A stretch of 38,143 nucleotides of DNA. It comes from Haemophilus sp. GTDB lineage: Bacteria > Pseudomonadota > Gammaproteobacteria > Enterobacterales > Pasteurellaceae. The stretch spans positions 1 to 38,143 of the forward strand of contig JAHZCD010000013.1 in NCBI GenBank assembly GCA_019423025.1, read 5' to 3'. The notes under the pieces were generated by a model that worked only from the letters and a program-made list of their open reading frames with translations, did not search any database and was not told the origin of the DNA. The translations under genes were made by a program, and so were the position numbers. Below, one piece after another: positions 7,364 to 15,336 of this stretch; within the stretch, counting starts at the first letter, position 1, and each line of letters starts with the position of its first letter.

Positions 7364-8419
7364 TTAATTGGTTTTTAATTTATTCCAATATTTTTCGTAA
7401 ATATCCACTGCTTCACCCACATCGCCTTGCATAATGCCTTTTTCAATATTTTCAGCTGATGGGAACAAGGTTGGGTTATTCGCCATTTCTGGTGAAAGTA
7501 ACGCTTTCACGCCTTCATTTGGCATAGAGAAACCCATTTTTTCAACGACTAATTTTGCATTTTCAGGGCGAAGTAAGAAGTCGATAAATTTATAAGCGCC
7601 CTCTGTATTATTCGCACCTTTTGGAATCGCGTAGTTATCCATCCAGAAAATCGCCCCTTCTTTTGGATACACAAATTGGATACTTGGATTTTCTTTGTGG
7701 GCTAAATAAGCCGAACCATTCCATAACATACCAATAGAGGCTTCACCTTGAACAAACGGAACTTCTGGCGAGTCAGAGTTAAAGGTCACCACATTTGGTA
7801 ACAATTTCACTAAGCGCTCATAAGCCGCTTTGATGTCCTCTTCATTCGTGGTGTTTGGTGATTTACCATCTAAAAGTAATGCAATGTGGAACACTTCACG
7901 CGCATCACTGGTTAATAATACTTTACCTTTGTATTCAGGGTTCCATAAGTCAGCCCAGCTTGTGATTTTGCTTGGATCAATATCATCTGCATTCACGCCG
8001 ATACCAGTTAAGCCATAAACGTAAGGTAAAGAATATTTGTTATTTGGGTCAAATTCCTTGTTTAATAAATTTGCTGGAATTTGTTTAAAATTACTTAATT
8101 TGCTGTGATCAAGCTCTTGTAACATGTCTTCTTTCGCCATTTTATTGACGTAATAGCTTGATGGGAAAACTAAATCATAACCACTGCCTGTACTGGAGGT
8201 CAGTTTCAATTTAGCATACATTTCTTCATTACTTTCAAACGTAGAATAAATCACTTCAATGCCGGTTTCTTTGGTAAATTCTGCAACCAAATTGGATGGC
8301 ACATAGTCAGTCCAGTTGTAAACATACAGTTTTTCAGCAGCAAATGCAGCAGAAGTTGCAGCAAATGCAACGGCAGAAAGACAAAGTGATTTGATGTATT
8401 GAACAGCATTTTTTTTCAA
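7364..8419 (-). CDS. potD: Spermidine/putrescine-binding periplasmic protein PotD
   Basis: 351 residues with an N-terminal signal peptide ending AAFA-AE near residue 27. PotD captures polyamines in the periplasm for the PotABC importer. 'YVYNWTDYVP', 'YDLVFPSSYYVNKM', 'WADLWNPEYKGK' and 'DNYAIPKGANN' are typical of the family. The only usable start is TTG at 8419; an ATG a few bases inside is out of frame. The TTG is preceded by a near-perfect Shine-Dalgarno GAGGAGGT with 7-base spacing. No potABC genes are adjacent, so this is a stand-alone binding-protein gene, one of perhaps several in the genome. It diverges from a PuuB-like oxidase, which suggests polyamine uptake and oxidation are linked here. 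Confidence 0.92.
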   Translation of the reverse strand: MKKNAVQYIKSLCLSAVAFAATSAAFAAEKLYVYNWTDYVPSNLVAEFTKETGIEVIYSTFESNEEMYAKLKLTSSTGSGYDLVFPSSYYVNKMAKEDMLQELDHSKLSNFKQIPANLLNKEFDPNNKYSLPYVYGLTGIGVNADDIDPSKITSWADLWNPEYKGKVLLTSDAREVFHIALLLDGKSPNTTNEEDIKAAYERLVKLLPNVVTFNSDSPEVPFVQGEASIGMLWNGSAYLAHKENPSIQFVYPKEGAIFWMDNYAIPKGANNTEGAYKFIDFLLRPENAKLVVEKMGFSMPNEGVKALLSPEMANNPTLFPSAENIEKGIMQGDVGEAVDIYEKYWNKLKTN

Positions 8420-8455
8420 TTTATTGACCTCCTCAGGACAATCAAAATAAACCTT

Positions 8456-8471
8456 AAGTAATCGTTTACTT
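8456..8471. promoter_or_regulatory. Inverted repeat in the potD / puuB-like divergent promoter region
   Basis: AAGTAA-TCGT-TTACTT is a perfect 6-bp inverted repeat 37 bases upstream of the potD start, between the two divergent genes. It may be an operator; the regulator is unknown. Confidence 0.35.
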
Positions 8472-8512
8472 GTATAAACTTGGGGGAGTATAGCACCTTT
8501 TTAGCAAAAGGT

Positions 8513-8540
8513 TTGACATATTTTCCCATCAGGGTAAGAT
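8513..8540 (+). promoter_or_regulatory. Probable sigma-70 promoter of the puuB-like gene
   Basis: A perfect -35 hexamer TTGACA (8513-8518) and TAAGAT (8535-8540) are separated by 16 bases and end 42 bases before the start codon. Confidence 0.55.
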
Positions 8541-8582
8541 TCCCTCAATTTCAATTTTATGTTAATAAATTAGGCATCAATC

Positions 8583-9878
8583 ATGCTCGAATTCGCTCAT
8601 CAAGAACATATCAAATCTTATTATTTCGACAGCCGAAACCAAGCCTTCGAATTGCCGCCTCTCACTCAGCAAGAAGAAGCGGATGTTTGTGTTATTGGTG
8701 CGGGTTTCTTCGGTTTATCAGCCGCCCTTGAATTAGCAGAAAAAGGCAAGAAAGTCATTGTGTTAGAAGGCGCGCGAGTCGGATTTGGTGCATCTGGTAG
8801 AAGTGGCGGTCAAGCCATCAACGGTTTTGAAGAAGGCATTGATGAATATATTGCTCAAGTAGGCTTTGATAAAGCGAAAAAACTTTGGGATATGTCGCTA
8901 GAAGCCATTGATATTATTGATGAACGCATTGCGAAATATGGCATTCAATGCGATTGGAAAAAAGGCTATGCCACATTGGCGTTAAATGAACGTCGTATGG
9001 ATGATCTCATTGAAATGGAAAAAGCCAGCCACGCGACTTTTGGCTACGACAAAATGCAACTTTGGGATAAAGCCAAACTTAAACAACATCTAGGCAGCGA
9101 TATTTATGTAGGCGGCTTATACGATAGCAACTCAGGCCACTTACACCCATTAAACTATTGCTTAGGCTTAGCAAAAGCTTGCTTGGATTTAGGCGTGCAG
9201 ATTTATGAACAATCGCCTGTTGTGGATTTAGTGGAAAAATCAGGCTGCATTGAAGTCAAAACCGATAAAAGTGCGGTCATTTCTCAAGACGTTATTTTAG
9301 CCACCAACGCTTATATTGATGCACTACCGAAATCCATTCATCACGGTATTAATCGCAAAATTTTACCGGTCGAGAGCTTTATTATTGCGACCGAACCTTT
9401 AGATCAAGCCACGGCCGACTCAGTGATCAACAATGGCATGTCTGTTTGCGATAACAATATCTTGCTCGATTACTACCGATTGAGTGCGGATAACCGTTTG
9501 TTATTTGGTAGTGATTCAAGCTCCGAAAAAGATATGGTGCAAATTATGCGCCGCAATATGCTGCATGTTTTCCCACAATTAGAAAATGTCAAAATTGATT
9601 ATGGTTGGGCAGGACCGATTGATATGACAATGAACGCTACCCCACATTTCGGGCGTATCTCACCGCATATTTATTTTGCGCAGGGCTATTCTGGACACGG
9701 TGTCGCTCTCACTGGACTTGCAGGACGCATTATTGCAGAAGCAATTTTAGGTAATGACGAACGTTTGAGAATTTTTGAAGGGTTGAAAGTGCCTTCATTT
9801 TACGGTGGAAAATCCCTCAAAAACTTAGCCACCAAGATCGGTGTACTCTATTACAAATTCCTCGATCGTTATCGTTAA
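8583..9878 (+). CDS. puuB: FAD-dependent amine oxidoreductase, PuuB-like
   Basis: 431 residues of the DAO/DadA flavoprotein family. The N-terminal FAD-binding Rossmann motif is 'VIGAGFFGLSAALELAEKG' with the Glu at the end of the second strand (VIVLE), and 'GFGASGRSGGQAINGF' follows. 'LLDYYRLSADNRLLFG', 'DYGWAGPIDMTMNATPHFG' and 'YFAQGYSGHGVALTGLAGR' align closely with E. coli PuuB, which oxidises gamma-glutamylputrescine. The rest of the Puu pathway (glutamylation, aldehyde dehydrogenase, hydrolase) is not in this window, so a direct amine substrate is also possible. Divergence from potD supports a polyamine role. An uptake signal lies inside the gene (9269-9277). Confidence 0.8.
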   Translation: MLEFAHQEHIKSYYFDSRNQAFELPPLTQQEEADVCVIGAGFFGLSAALELAEKGKKVIVLEGARVGFGASGRSGGQAINGFEEGIDEYIAQVGFDKAKKLWDMSLEAIDIIDERIAKYGIQCDWKKGYATLALNERRMDDLIEMEKASHATFGYDKMQLWDKAKLKQHLGSDIYVGGLYDSNSGHLHPLNYCLGLAKACLDLGVQIYEQSPVVDLVEKSGCIEVKTDKSAVISQDVILATNAYIDALPKSIHHGINRKILPVESFIIATEPLDQATADSVINNGMSVCDNNILLDYYRLSADNRLLFGSDSSSEKDMVQIMRRNMLHVFPQLENVKIDYGWAGPIDMTMNATPHFGRISPHIYFAQGYSGHGVALTGLAGRIIAEAILGNDERLRIFEGLKVPSFYGGKSLKNLATKIGVLYYKFLDRYR

Positions 9879-9883
9879 TCAAA

Positions 9884-9918
9884 AAAAGCAAAGGCGTGTA
9901 TCAAACACGCCTTTATTA
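9884..9918. terminator. Bidirectional terminator between puuB-like gene and asnC
   Basis: AAAGGCGTGT (9890-9899) pairs with ACACGCCTTT (9905-9914) around a 5-base loop. An A run lies to the left and T-rich sequence to the right, so it can serve both converging genes. Confidence 0.85.
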
Positions 9919-9930
9919 TTTCGATGACAT

Positions 9931-10383
9931 TTAAGGTTTAATGTCTCGTAAAATAGGATTTTGCATGGAAATCAAGGTTTCCGTTGATTGAATTTCATCA
10001 ATTAACTGGATCTTAGTCGCCAACACGGAATGTAATTCAGCAATGGTGTGTGTCATCACTTTGATAAAAATAGAATAGTTTCCCGTGGTGTAATAGGCTT
10101 CCACCACTTCATCAAAGGTCTCTAGCTTTTTAATCACTTTTTCGTAATCTTTTGCGCTTTTCAAAATAATGCCAATAAAGCAGCACACATCATAACCCAG
10201 TTTACGCTCATCAATAATCGCTTTTGTGCCTTCAATCAAACCAGACTGACGCATTTTCTCTACGCGAACATGAATCGTACCAGGGCTCACGCCAAAGTTT
10301 TTTGCCATTTCAGCATAAGGTGTACGTGCATCTTTAGTCAGTACACGGAGAATTTGTCGATCAAGTGTATCGATATTGTTCAT
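9931..10383 (-). CDS. asnC: AsnC, Lrp-family regulator of asparagine synthetase
   Basis: 150 residues (E. coli 152). An N-terminal winged helix-turn-helix ('LDRQILRVLTKDARTPYAEMA ... VSPGTIHVRVEKM') is followed by the AsnC/RAM ligand-binding domain ('VVEAYYTTGNYSIFIKV'). In E. coli AsnC activates asnA and represses itself, with asparagine preventing activation. The gene is divergent from asnA, the same arrangement as in E. coli. The start at 10383 has an AGGAG ribosome site. Confidence 0.95.
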   Translation of the reverse strand: MNNIDTLDRQILRVLTKDARTPYAEMAKNFGVSPGTIHVRVEKMRQSGLIEGTKAIIDERKLGYDVCCFIGIILKSAKDYEKVIKKLETFDEVVEAYYTTGNYSIFIKVMTHTIAELHSVLATKIQLIDEIQSTETLISMQNPILRDIKP

Positions 10384-10539
10384 AAAACACTCCTTATTAG
10401 ATCTTTTTCAAAATATCTTCTTTATTTTTGATAATATTCAACATTCAAAACAATGTAAAGAAATTACTTGAAACAAATTGCAATTTTATTGAATAATGCA
10501 CAACAAATCTTACCAGTTATTATAAAAAGAAGGATAAAT
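10384..10539. promoter_or_regulatory. asnC-asnA divergent regulatory region
   Basis: This 156-base AT-rich gap separates the two genes and must contain both promoters and the AsnC binding sites. No single operator can be pointed to with confidence; there are several A/T-tract near-palindromes such as the stretch around 10405-10440. Confidence 0.5.
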
Positions 10540-11532
10540 ATGAAAAAGACGTTTATTTTACAACAACAAGAAATTAGCTTTGTGAAGAACACCTTTACTC
10601 AAAACTTGATTGAACAACTTGGCATCATCGAAGTACAAGGTCCAATCCTTAGTGAGGTTGGCAATGGTATGCAAGATAACTTATCAGGCATTGAGAAAGC
10701 GGTTCAAGTAAACGTGAAATGTATCCCAAATGCGGTTTATGAAGTGGTTCACTCATTAGCTAAATGGAAACGCCATACTCTCGCTCGTTTCCACTTCAAA
10801 GAAGGGGAAGGCTTATTTGTTCATATGAAAGCATTACGTCCAGATGAAGATTCATTGGATCAAACTCACTCTGTTTATGTGGACCAATGGGACTGGGAAA
10901 AAGTGATTCCTGAAGGTCGTCGTAACTTTGCTTATTTAAAAGAAACGGTGCGTTCTATCTATCGTGCAATCCGTTTAACTGAATTAGCGGTAGAAGCTCG
11001 CTTTGATATTCCATCAAGCTTACCGAAAGAAATCACCTTCGTTCACAGCGAAGATTTAGTGAAACGCTACCCGGATTTAAGCAGTAAAGAACGTGAAAAC
11101 GCCATTTGTAAAGAATATGGCGCGGTCTTCTTAGTCGGTATCGGTGGCAAATTATCAGACGGTAAACCACATGATGGCCGTGCACCAGACTACGATGACT
11201 GGACAACTGAATCAGAAAACGGCTACAAAGGTTTAAACGGTGATATTTTGGTGTGGAACGCTGAGTTAGGTAAAGCGTTTGAGCTTTCTTCAATGGGTAT
11301 TCGTGTGGATGAATCAGCATTACGTTTACAAGTTGGTTTAACCGGTGATGAAGATCGCTTAAAAATGGATTGGCACCAAGATTTATTAAACGGCAAATTA
11401 CCTCTCACCATCGGTGGTGGTATCGGTCAATCTCGTATGGCAATGCTTTTACTTCACAAAAAACACATTGGTGAAGTGCAATCAAGCGTATGGCCAAAAG
11501 AAATGTTAGAACAATATCAACATATTCTTTAA
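10540..11532 (+). CDS. asnA: Aspartate-ammonia ligase (asparagine synthetase A)
   Basis: 330 residues from the ATG at 10540 (same length as E. coli AsnA), with AAGGA upstream. The open frame extends 24 codons further upstream but that stretch is promoter DNA. AsnA makes asparagine from aspartate, ammonia and ATP and is related to class II aminoacyl-tRNA synthetases. 'GPILSEVGNGMQDNLSG', 'VHSLAKWKR', 'DEDSLDQTHSVYVDQWDWE' and the C-terminal 'TIGGGIGQSRMAMLLL' (class II motif 3) are visible. The gene ends at a palindromic uptake-signal terminator. Confidence 0.97.
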   Translation: MKKTFILQQQEISFVKNTFTQNLIEQLGIIEVQGPILSEVGNGMQDNLSGIEKAVQVNVKCIPNAVYEVVHSLAKWKRHTLARFHFKEGEGLFVHMKALRPDEDSLDQTHSVYVDQWDWEKVIPEGRRNFAYLKETVRSIYRAIRLTELAVEARFDIPSSLPKEITFVHSEDLVKRYPDLSSKERENAICKEYGAVFLVGIGGKLSDGKPHDGRAPDYDDWTTESENGYKGLNGDILVWNAELGKAFELSSMGIRVDESALRLQVGLTGDEDRLKMDWHQDLLNGKLPLTIGGGIGQSRMAMLLLHKKHIGEVQSSVWPKEMLEQYQHIL

Positions 11533-11548
11533 TCGAAAGAGAAAATAA

Positions 11549-11586
11549 AAAAGTGCGGTGAAATTTCACCGCACTTTTGTTTTTTT
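11549..11586 (+). terminator. Paired uptake-signal terminator after asnA
   Basis: A perfect 30-base palindrome (15-bp arms, 11549-11563 and 11564-11578) made of two back-to-back uptake signals, then a T run to 11586. An A-rich left flank makes it bidirectional. Confidence 0.88.
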
Positions 11587-11597
11587 GAAAAGATTAA

Positions 11598-12689
11598 TTA
11601 ATCTTGTAATGGACCGCTATTAAACATTGGCAACCCCATGGTTTTTAAGCTGTCACGATAGATACCAAGCAAGTCTTTCTCCGTAATTTTTTGTAACTGA
11701 TCTAACGGTTTATCTAATGCGGCGACCGTTTCAATCACAAGACCTTGTGGACCGGATTCTTGTGTGGCAATTTCAAATAATGCCTGTCCACGACGAACAT
11801 GACTACCCGAACTAATCAACACAGCATGTTTGATTTTATGTTTTGCTAAAGAGTAACGAGAGAAAAGCGCATTTTCGACTGTTGAACGTGCATAGTTGTC
11901 CGAATAAATACGGCTTGCATCCACGCCTTTCTCAATTAACCATTGCTTCATTAAATCCCCTTCGGTTTTATTGTTTTGCGGTACACCGCCTGTCACAATA
12001 ATTAACGCATCGGGATTTTGATTCGCAATTTCTAAGGTTTTTTCTAAACGTTGCACTAAAATATCATGCATGCTGCCGTCTGGATTTAACGCATAGCCCA
12101 ACGTAATAATTGCGGATTGTGCCGGTAACTTGGTTTCGAGTTTGTCGGTAATTGGTTGATTAGCTGCTTTATCAATCACCGCAAAAACTTTCTCTAATTT
12201 GCTCGCACTTTCAGGTGAAAGTTGTTTTAAGCGTTCTAAATGTTTTGTCGCTTCCGCTTGATCGCCTTTAAAACGATTCCATGCGGCCAAGTAAGTGTGT
12301 GCTTTCACATCATCTGGCGCCACATCAAGCACTTTTTGGTAAAGCTCAATCGCTTTATCTGTATTACCGTTATAAATATTGGCATTCGCTGCACCAAATA
12401 AAAAATCCACACGATAAGGCTCGAGCTTGTACGCTTCTAATAAAAGATCCGCAATACGCTCCATATTGGAAGGAAGTTTCGCGGTAAAACCTGCATTTGA
12501 AACACGAGCGGGCGAGTTTTGGATTTTCACCGCTTGTTCAAGCAACTCATCCACAACCTGTCTTTGAGTAAGAAGTTGTTGATAATTTAATTGAGGCTCA
12601 AGCACTTTCACTTCTGCCGTGCTGGCGAAGCTGTTTACTGCAAGAGATGAAAGCACGGCAAGTAAAGAAACCTTGAAGATTTTTTGCAT
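11598..12689 (-). CDS. Secreted TPR plus DUF218 (ElyC/SanA/YdcF-type) protein
   Basis: 363 residues. An N-terminal signal peptide ends around SFA-ST (residues 22-23). Residues about 80-150 read as two or three tetratricopeptide repeats ('ADLLLEAYKLEPYRVDFLFGA', 'AIELYQKVLDVAPDDVKAH'). Residues about 190-330 form a DUF218 domain: 'AIITLGYALNPDGSMHDILVQRLEK', 'ALIIVTGG', 'EGDLMKQWLIEKGVDASRIYSDNYARSTVENA', 'VLISSGSHVRRG'. DUF218 proteins such as SanA and ElyC affect the cell envelope; the reaction is not known. The TPR part suggests docking to partner proteins in the periplasm. It lies between asnA and glpC, transcribed alone on the minus strand. Confidence 0.8.
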   Translation of the reverse strand: MQKIFKVSLLAVLSSLAVNSFASTAEVKVLEPQLNYQQLLTQRQVVDELLEQAVKIQNSPARVSNAGFTAKLPSNMERIADLLLEAYKLEPYRVDFLFGAANANIYNGNTDKAIELYQKVLDVAPDDVKAHTYLAAWNRFKGDQAEATKHLERLKQLSPESASKLEKVFAVIDKAANQPITDKLETKLPAQSAIITLGYALNPDGSMHDILVQRLEKTLEIANQNPDALIIVTGGVPQNNKTEGDLMKQWLIEKGVDASRIYSDNYARSTVENALFSRYSLAKHKIKHAVLISSGSHVRRGQALFEIATQESGPQGLVIETVAALDKPLDQLQKITEKDLLGIYRDSLKTMGLPMFNSGPLQD

Positions 12690-12718
12690 AATTAATTCTC
12701 CATATTGGATTGAATAAC

Positions 12719-12757
12719 AAAAAGAGCGGTCACTTTTTTATCAGTTTCCGCTCTTTT
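12719..12757 (-). terminator. Terminator after glpC
   Basis: Arms AAAAAGAGCGG (12719-12729) and CCGCTCTTTT (12748-12757) enclose an 18-base loop; on the minus strand T residues follow. It carries the AGAGCGGTC variant. Confidence 0.7.
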
Positions 12758-12759
12758 CA

Positions 12760-14037
12760 CTAAGCTTGATTCATCGACATACACAATAATGTCAATGGAT
12801 GGATACAAGTCACGTTAGATGACATATCGATCTGCCATTTACAAGTTTGGCATTCAGAAATCACGTAATCAAATCCACCTGCATTGATGTTATCGAATAA
12901 GTTTTTACCGATAGATTGGGAAACCTCGTAGTTTTCTTCTTTGAAACCGTATGTTCCTGCAATACCACAACATTGTGATGGTAACATCACCACTTCTAAA
13001 CCTGGAATTTGTTTTAACACTTCCAAGGTGTATGGTGCCCAACCTGCTTTATCCACGTGACATGCGGTGTGATAAGCCACACGCAATTTGAGTGGTTTAA
13101 GTGGTAAGGTTTTACCTTCTTTAAAGAGTTGATATAAGAATGGTGTCACCATGTGAATATGCGGACGAACCTTCGCATTGTCGATACCTAAAATATGATG
13201 ATATTCATCACGTAAATTTAAGGCACAACTTGATGCTTCGCTGATCACATCTAAGCCATTTTCATCCACCATTTTGCTGATGTAATCGGTGTTAAATTGT
13301 GCGATTTTCTTCGCTCGTTCTGGGAATTGGTTCACGCTCAATGGCAAGCCACAGCATTTTTCTTTTTCCAATAACACCACGCCAATATCCATGGCATTAA
13401 ACACTTGGATAAATTCTTTACCCAATTGTGGATTATTGTAGTTCACATAACAGCCGTGATAATACGCCACTTTGCGTTCGAATTTTTGTTGGCTTTCCAC
13501 CATTTTTTTCATATACCAGCTGCGGAACGTACCAAAAGAATATTTTGGTAACGTACGATGACGGCTAATTTTTAATGCTTTTTCCAACACAAATTTTGTC
13601 GCTTTCAAACCTGTAATCGTATTCACAATCGGCGCAAGTGGTGTATTAAGTGAACCCATAATATCGGTGTTACTTAAAATCGCATCACGTAATTTTTGCA
13701 CTGCTGGCTTGTGTTGTTGAGCAATGTATTTGTTTCTTGCGCGAACAATAATATCACCAATTTTTACATCAGACGGACAGGCAATTTCACAACGTTTACA
13801 GTTGGTACAGTATTTCAATGCTTCATCATAAAGCTCGGCTGATTTTAAGCGTAAACGCTCACCATCTGGGCCAGATTGTTTTGGACCTGGATAGTTTGGA
13901 TTTTGACGCGAAACCGGACACACTGCTGTACAAGCCGTACATTTAATGCAGCTCTCAAAGCTTTCATCAAACGCATGATGATGTTGTGGTGCATTAAGGG
14001 ATTGTTTTGCATTTTCAATTAATTGTTGAATGTTCAT
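12760..14037 (-). CDS. glpC: Anaerobic glycerol-3-phosphate dehydrogenase subunit C
   Basis: 425 residues. Two 4Fe-4S ferredoxin-type motifs lie at the N-terminus ('CIKCTACTAVCPVS' and 'CTNCKRCEIACPS'), then two CCG (cysteine-rich) domains ending 'EKCCGLPL' and 'SQCCGIAG'. GlpC is the membrane-associated iron-sulfur subunit that passes electrons from the GlpAB flavin dimer to the quinone pool. It is the last gene of glpACB-type order A-B-C; its ribosome site TAAGGAGG overlaps the glpB stop codon, so the two are translationally coupled. Confidence 0.96.
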   Translation of the reverse strand: MNIQQLIENAKQSLNAPQHHHAFDESFESCIKCTACTAVCPVSRQNPNYPGPKQSGPDGERLRLKSAELYDEALKYCTNCKRCEIACPSDVKIGDIIVRARNKYIAQQHKPAVQKLRDAILSNTDIMGSLNTPLAPIVNTITGLKATKFVLEKALKISRHRTLPKYSFGTFRSWYMKKMVESQQKFERKVAYYHGCYVNYNNPQLGKEFIQVFNAMDIGVVLLEKEKCCGLPLSVNQFPERAKKIAQFNTDYISKMVDENGLDVISEASSCALNLRDEYHHILGIDNAKVRPHIHMVTPFLYQLFKEGKTLPLKPLKLRVAYHTACHVDKAGWAPYTLEVLKQIPGLEVVMLPSQCCGIAGTYGFKEENYEVSQSIGKNLFDNINAGGFDYVISECQTCKWQIDMSSNVTCIHPLTLLCMSMNQA

Positions 14038-14046
14038 AACGCCTCC

Positions 14047-15336
14047 TTAATGTGTGTTTTGAAGAATTTCATCCGCAACAGCAAGCGCTGTTACCACTGC
14101 CACGCCAGAACCACAACCGAGTTCTAGTGCATTGAAACCACCAATCACATTACCCACTGCATATAAATTCGTTAAAAATTGACCGCCCTTTTGCACTTGG
14201 CATTGCGCATTAATCGCTACACCTGCAGATTGATACGGTTGTGGATTAGAGAAACGATGATCTGTCCAAGTAAAGCGATCCGTATCGTTAAAACCTTCCA
14301 CACCGATGATGTCAGAATGGAATACGGGTTCGTAGATTTTATCGAATTCAGAGACTAAACCTTTACTGAAGAAACTGCCAGAAGCTAAGACGAAATGTTC
14401 TGCCGTGATTTCTTCCTCTTCGTGCAAACGCGTTTGAATAGCACGAACTTTGTTGCCATGAAAATGTGCTTTTAATGCGCTATCACCATTCATCATGAGT
14501 CCGCCTAATTTCTCAAAACGATGGCGTAATTGAATACGTTGACGCATACCTAATAAAGAAGGCGGTAAAGTTGGCAATTCAAATAATGGCAAGCCAGTTG
14601 CTTTACGAAGTGACTCCATAAACTCTTGATTTTCTAAACCGAAACAAGCTGGTAAGAAAATTGCTTCAGTGCCTTTCGCTGCTTCTTTCATTTCAGCCAC
14701 AAGATCATCAAATTTCAGTTTATATTCTAAAACTTGTGCAATGTTCACACTGCGGAATTCACGGGAATTGGCTCGTAACTGATCCAGTTCAGGAATATTT
14801 AAAAAGCCCGTTTTCACTTCACAATGAGCGAATTGTGGATTGAGCGTAAGGTTATCCGCCAATAATTCTGGTTGAAAATCGTGATAGCCTTCAATGCCTA
14901 AAACCGCAATTTTTTTATACGGGAATGCAGTTTCGCCTTGTACGGTTGGCACGCTATTTGGTGAAAGCCATGCACCACGCAAGCTACCTAAACCCGTTAC
15001 GCGAAAATGATTTTCTGCACTTGAGCCAATTAAATCTAAATTCAACGATTCCGCTAATTTTTCGAAATCTTGTGCTTTCGCTAATACACGTTCAGCCCCC
15101 ATAATGCTATAAGGGTGTTGTGGTAATTGAGCTGCAAGTGCGGTCAAATTTTCAGGAATATTTTTAACAAACGCACCATTTGGTAAACGGCTTAATAAAT
15201 CTAATGAGCCGGATGCAAAATCAATCGCTGCTTGGCCGTTATTGATAATGACACAATGTTTGCCTTGTTCTTGTAGAGCGATGCCGCAAGTTAAACCTGC
15301 AAGGCCGCCACCAATAATCACTACATCAAAATTCAT
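14047..15336 (-). CDS. glpB: Anaerobic glycerol-3-phosphate dehydrogenase subunit B
   Basis: 429 residues from the ATG at 15336, which begins MNFDVVIIGGGLAGLTCGIA, the FAD/NAD dinucleotide-binding motif; the upstream extension in the open frame lies inside glpA and is not used. GlpB is the second flavoprotein subunit of the anaerobic glycerol-3-phosphate dehydrogenase. A second nucleotide-binding block is the C-terminal 'NLYAVGNVIGGFNALELGCGSG'. The start overlaps the 3' end of glpA by 11 bases, and the stop is 9 bases from glpC. An uptake signal lies inside (15136-15144). Confidence 0.95.
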   Translation of the reverse strand: MNFDVVIIGGGLAGLTCGIALQEQGKHCVIINNGQAAIDFASGSLDLLSRLPNGAFVKNIPENLTALAAQLPQHPYSIMGAERVLAKAQDFEKLAESLNLDLIGSSAENHFRVTGLGSLRGAWLSPNSVPTVQGETAFPYKKIAVLGIEGYHDFQPELLADNLTLNPQFAHCEVKTGFLNIPELDQLRANSREFRSVNIAQVLEYKLKFDDLVAEMKEAAKGTEAIFLPACFGLENQEFMESLRKATGLPLFELPTLPPSLLGMRQRIQLRHRFEKLGGLMMNGDSALKAHFHGNKVRAIQTRLHEEEEITAEHFVLASGSFFSKGLVSEFDKIYEPVFHSDIIGVEGFNDTDRFTWTDHRFSNPQPYQSAGVAINAQCQVQKGGQFLTNLYAVGNVIGGFNALELGCGSGVAVVTALAVADEILQNTH

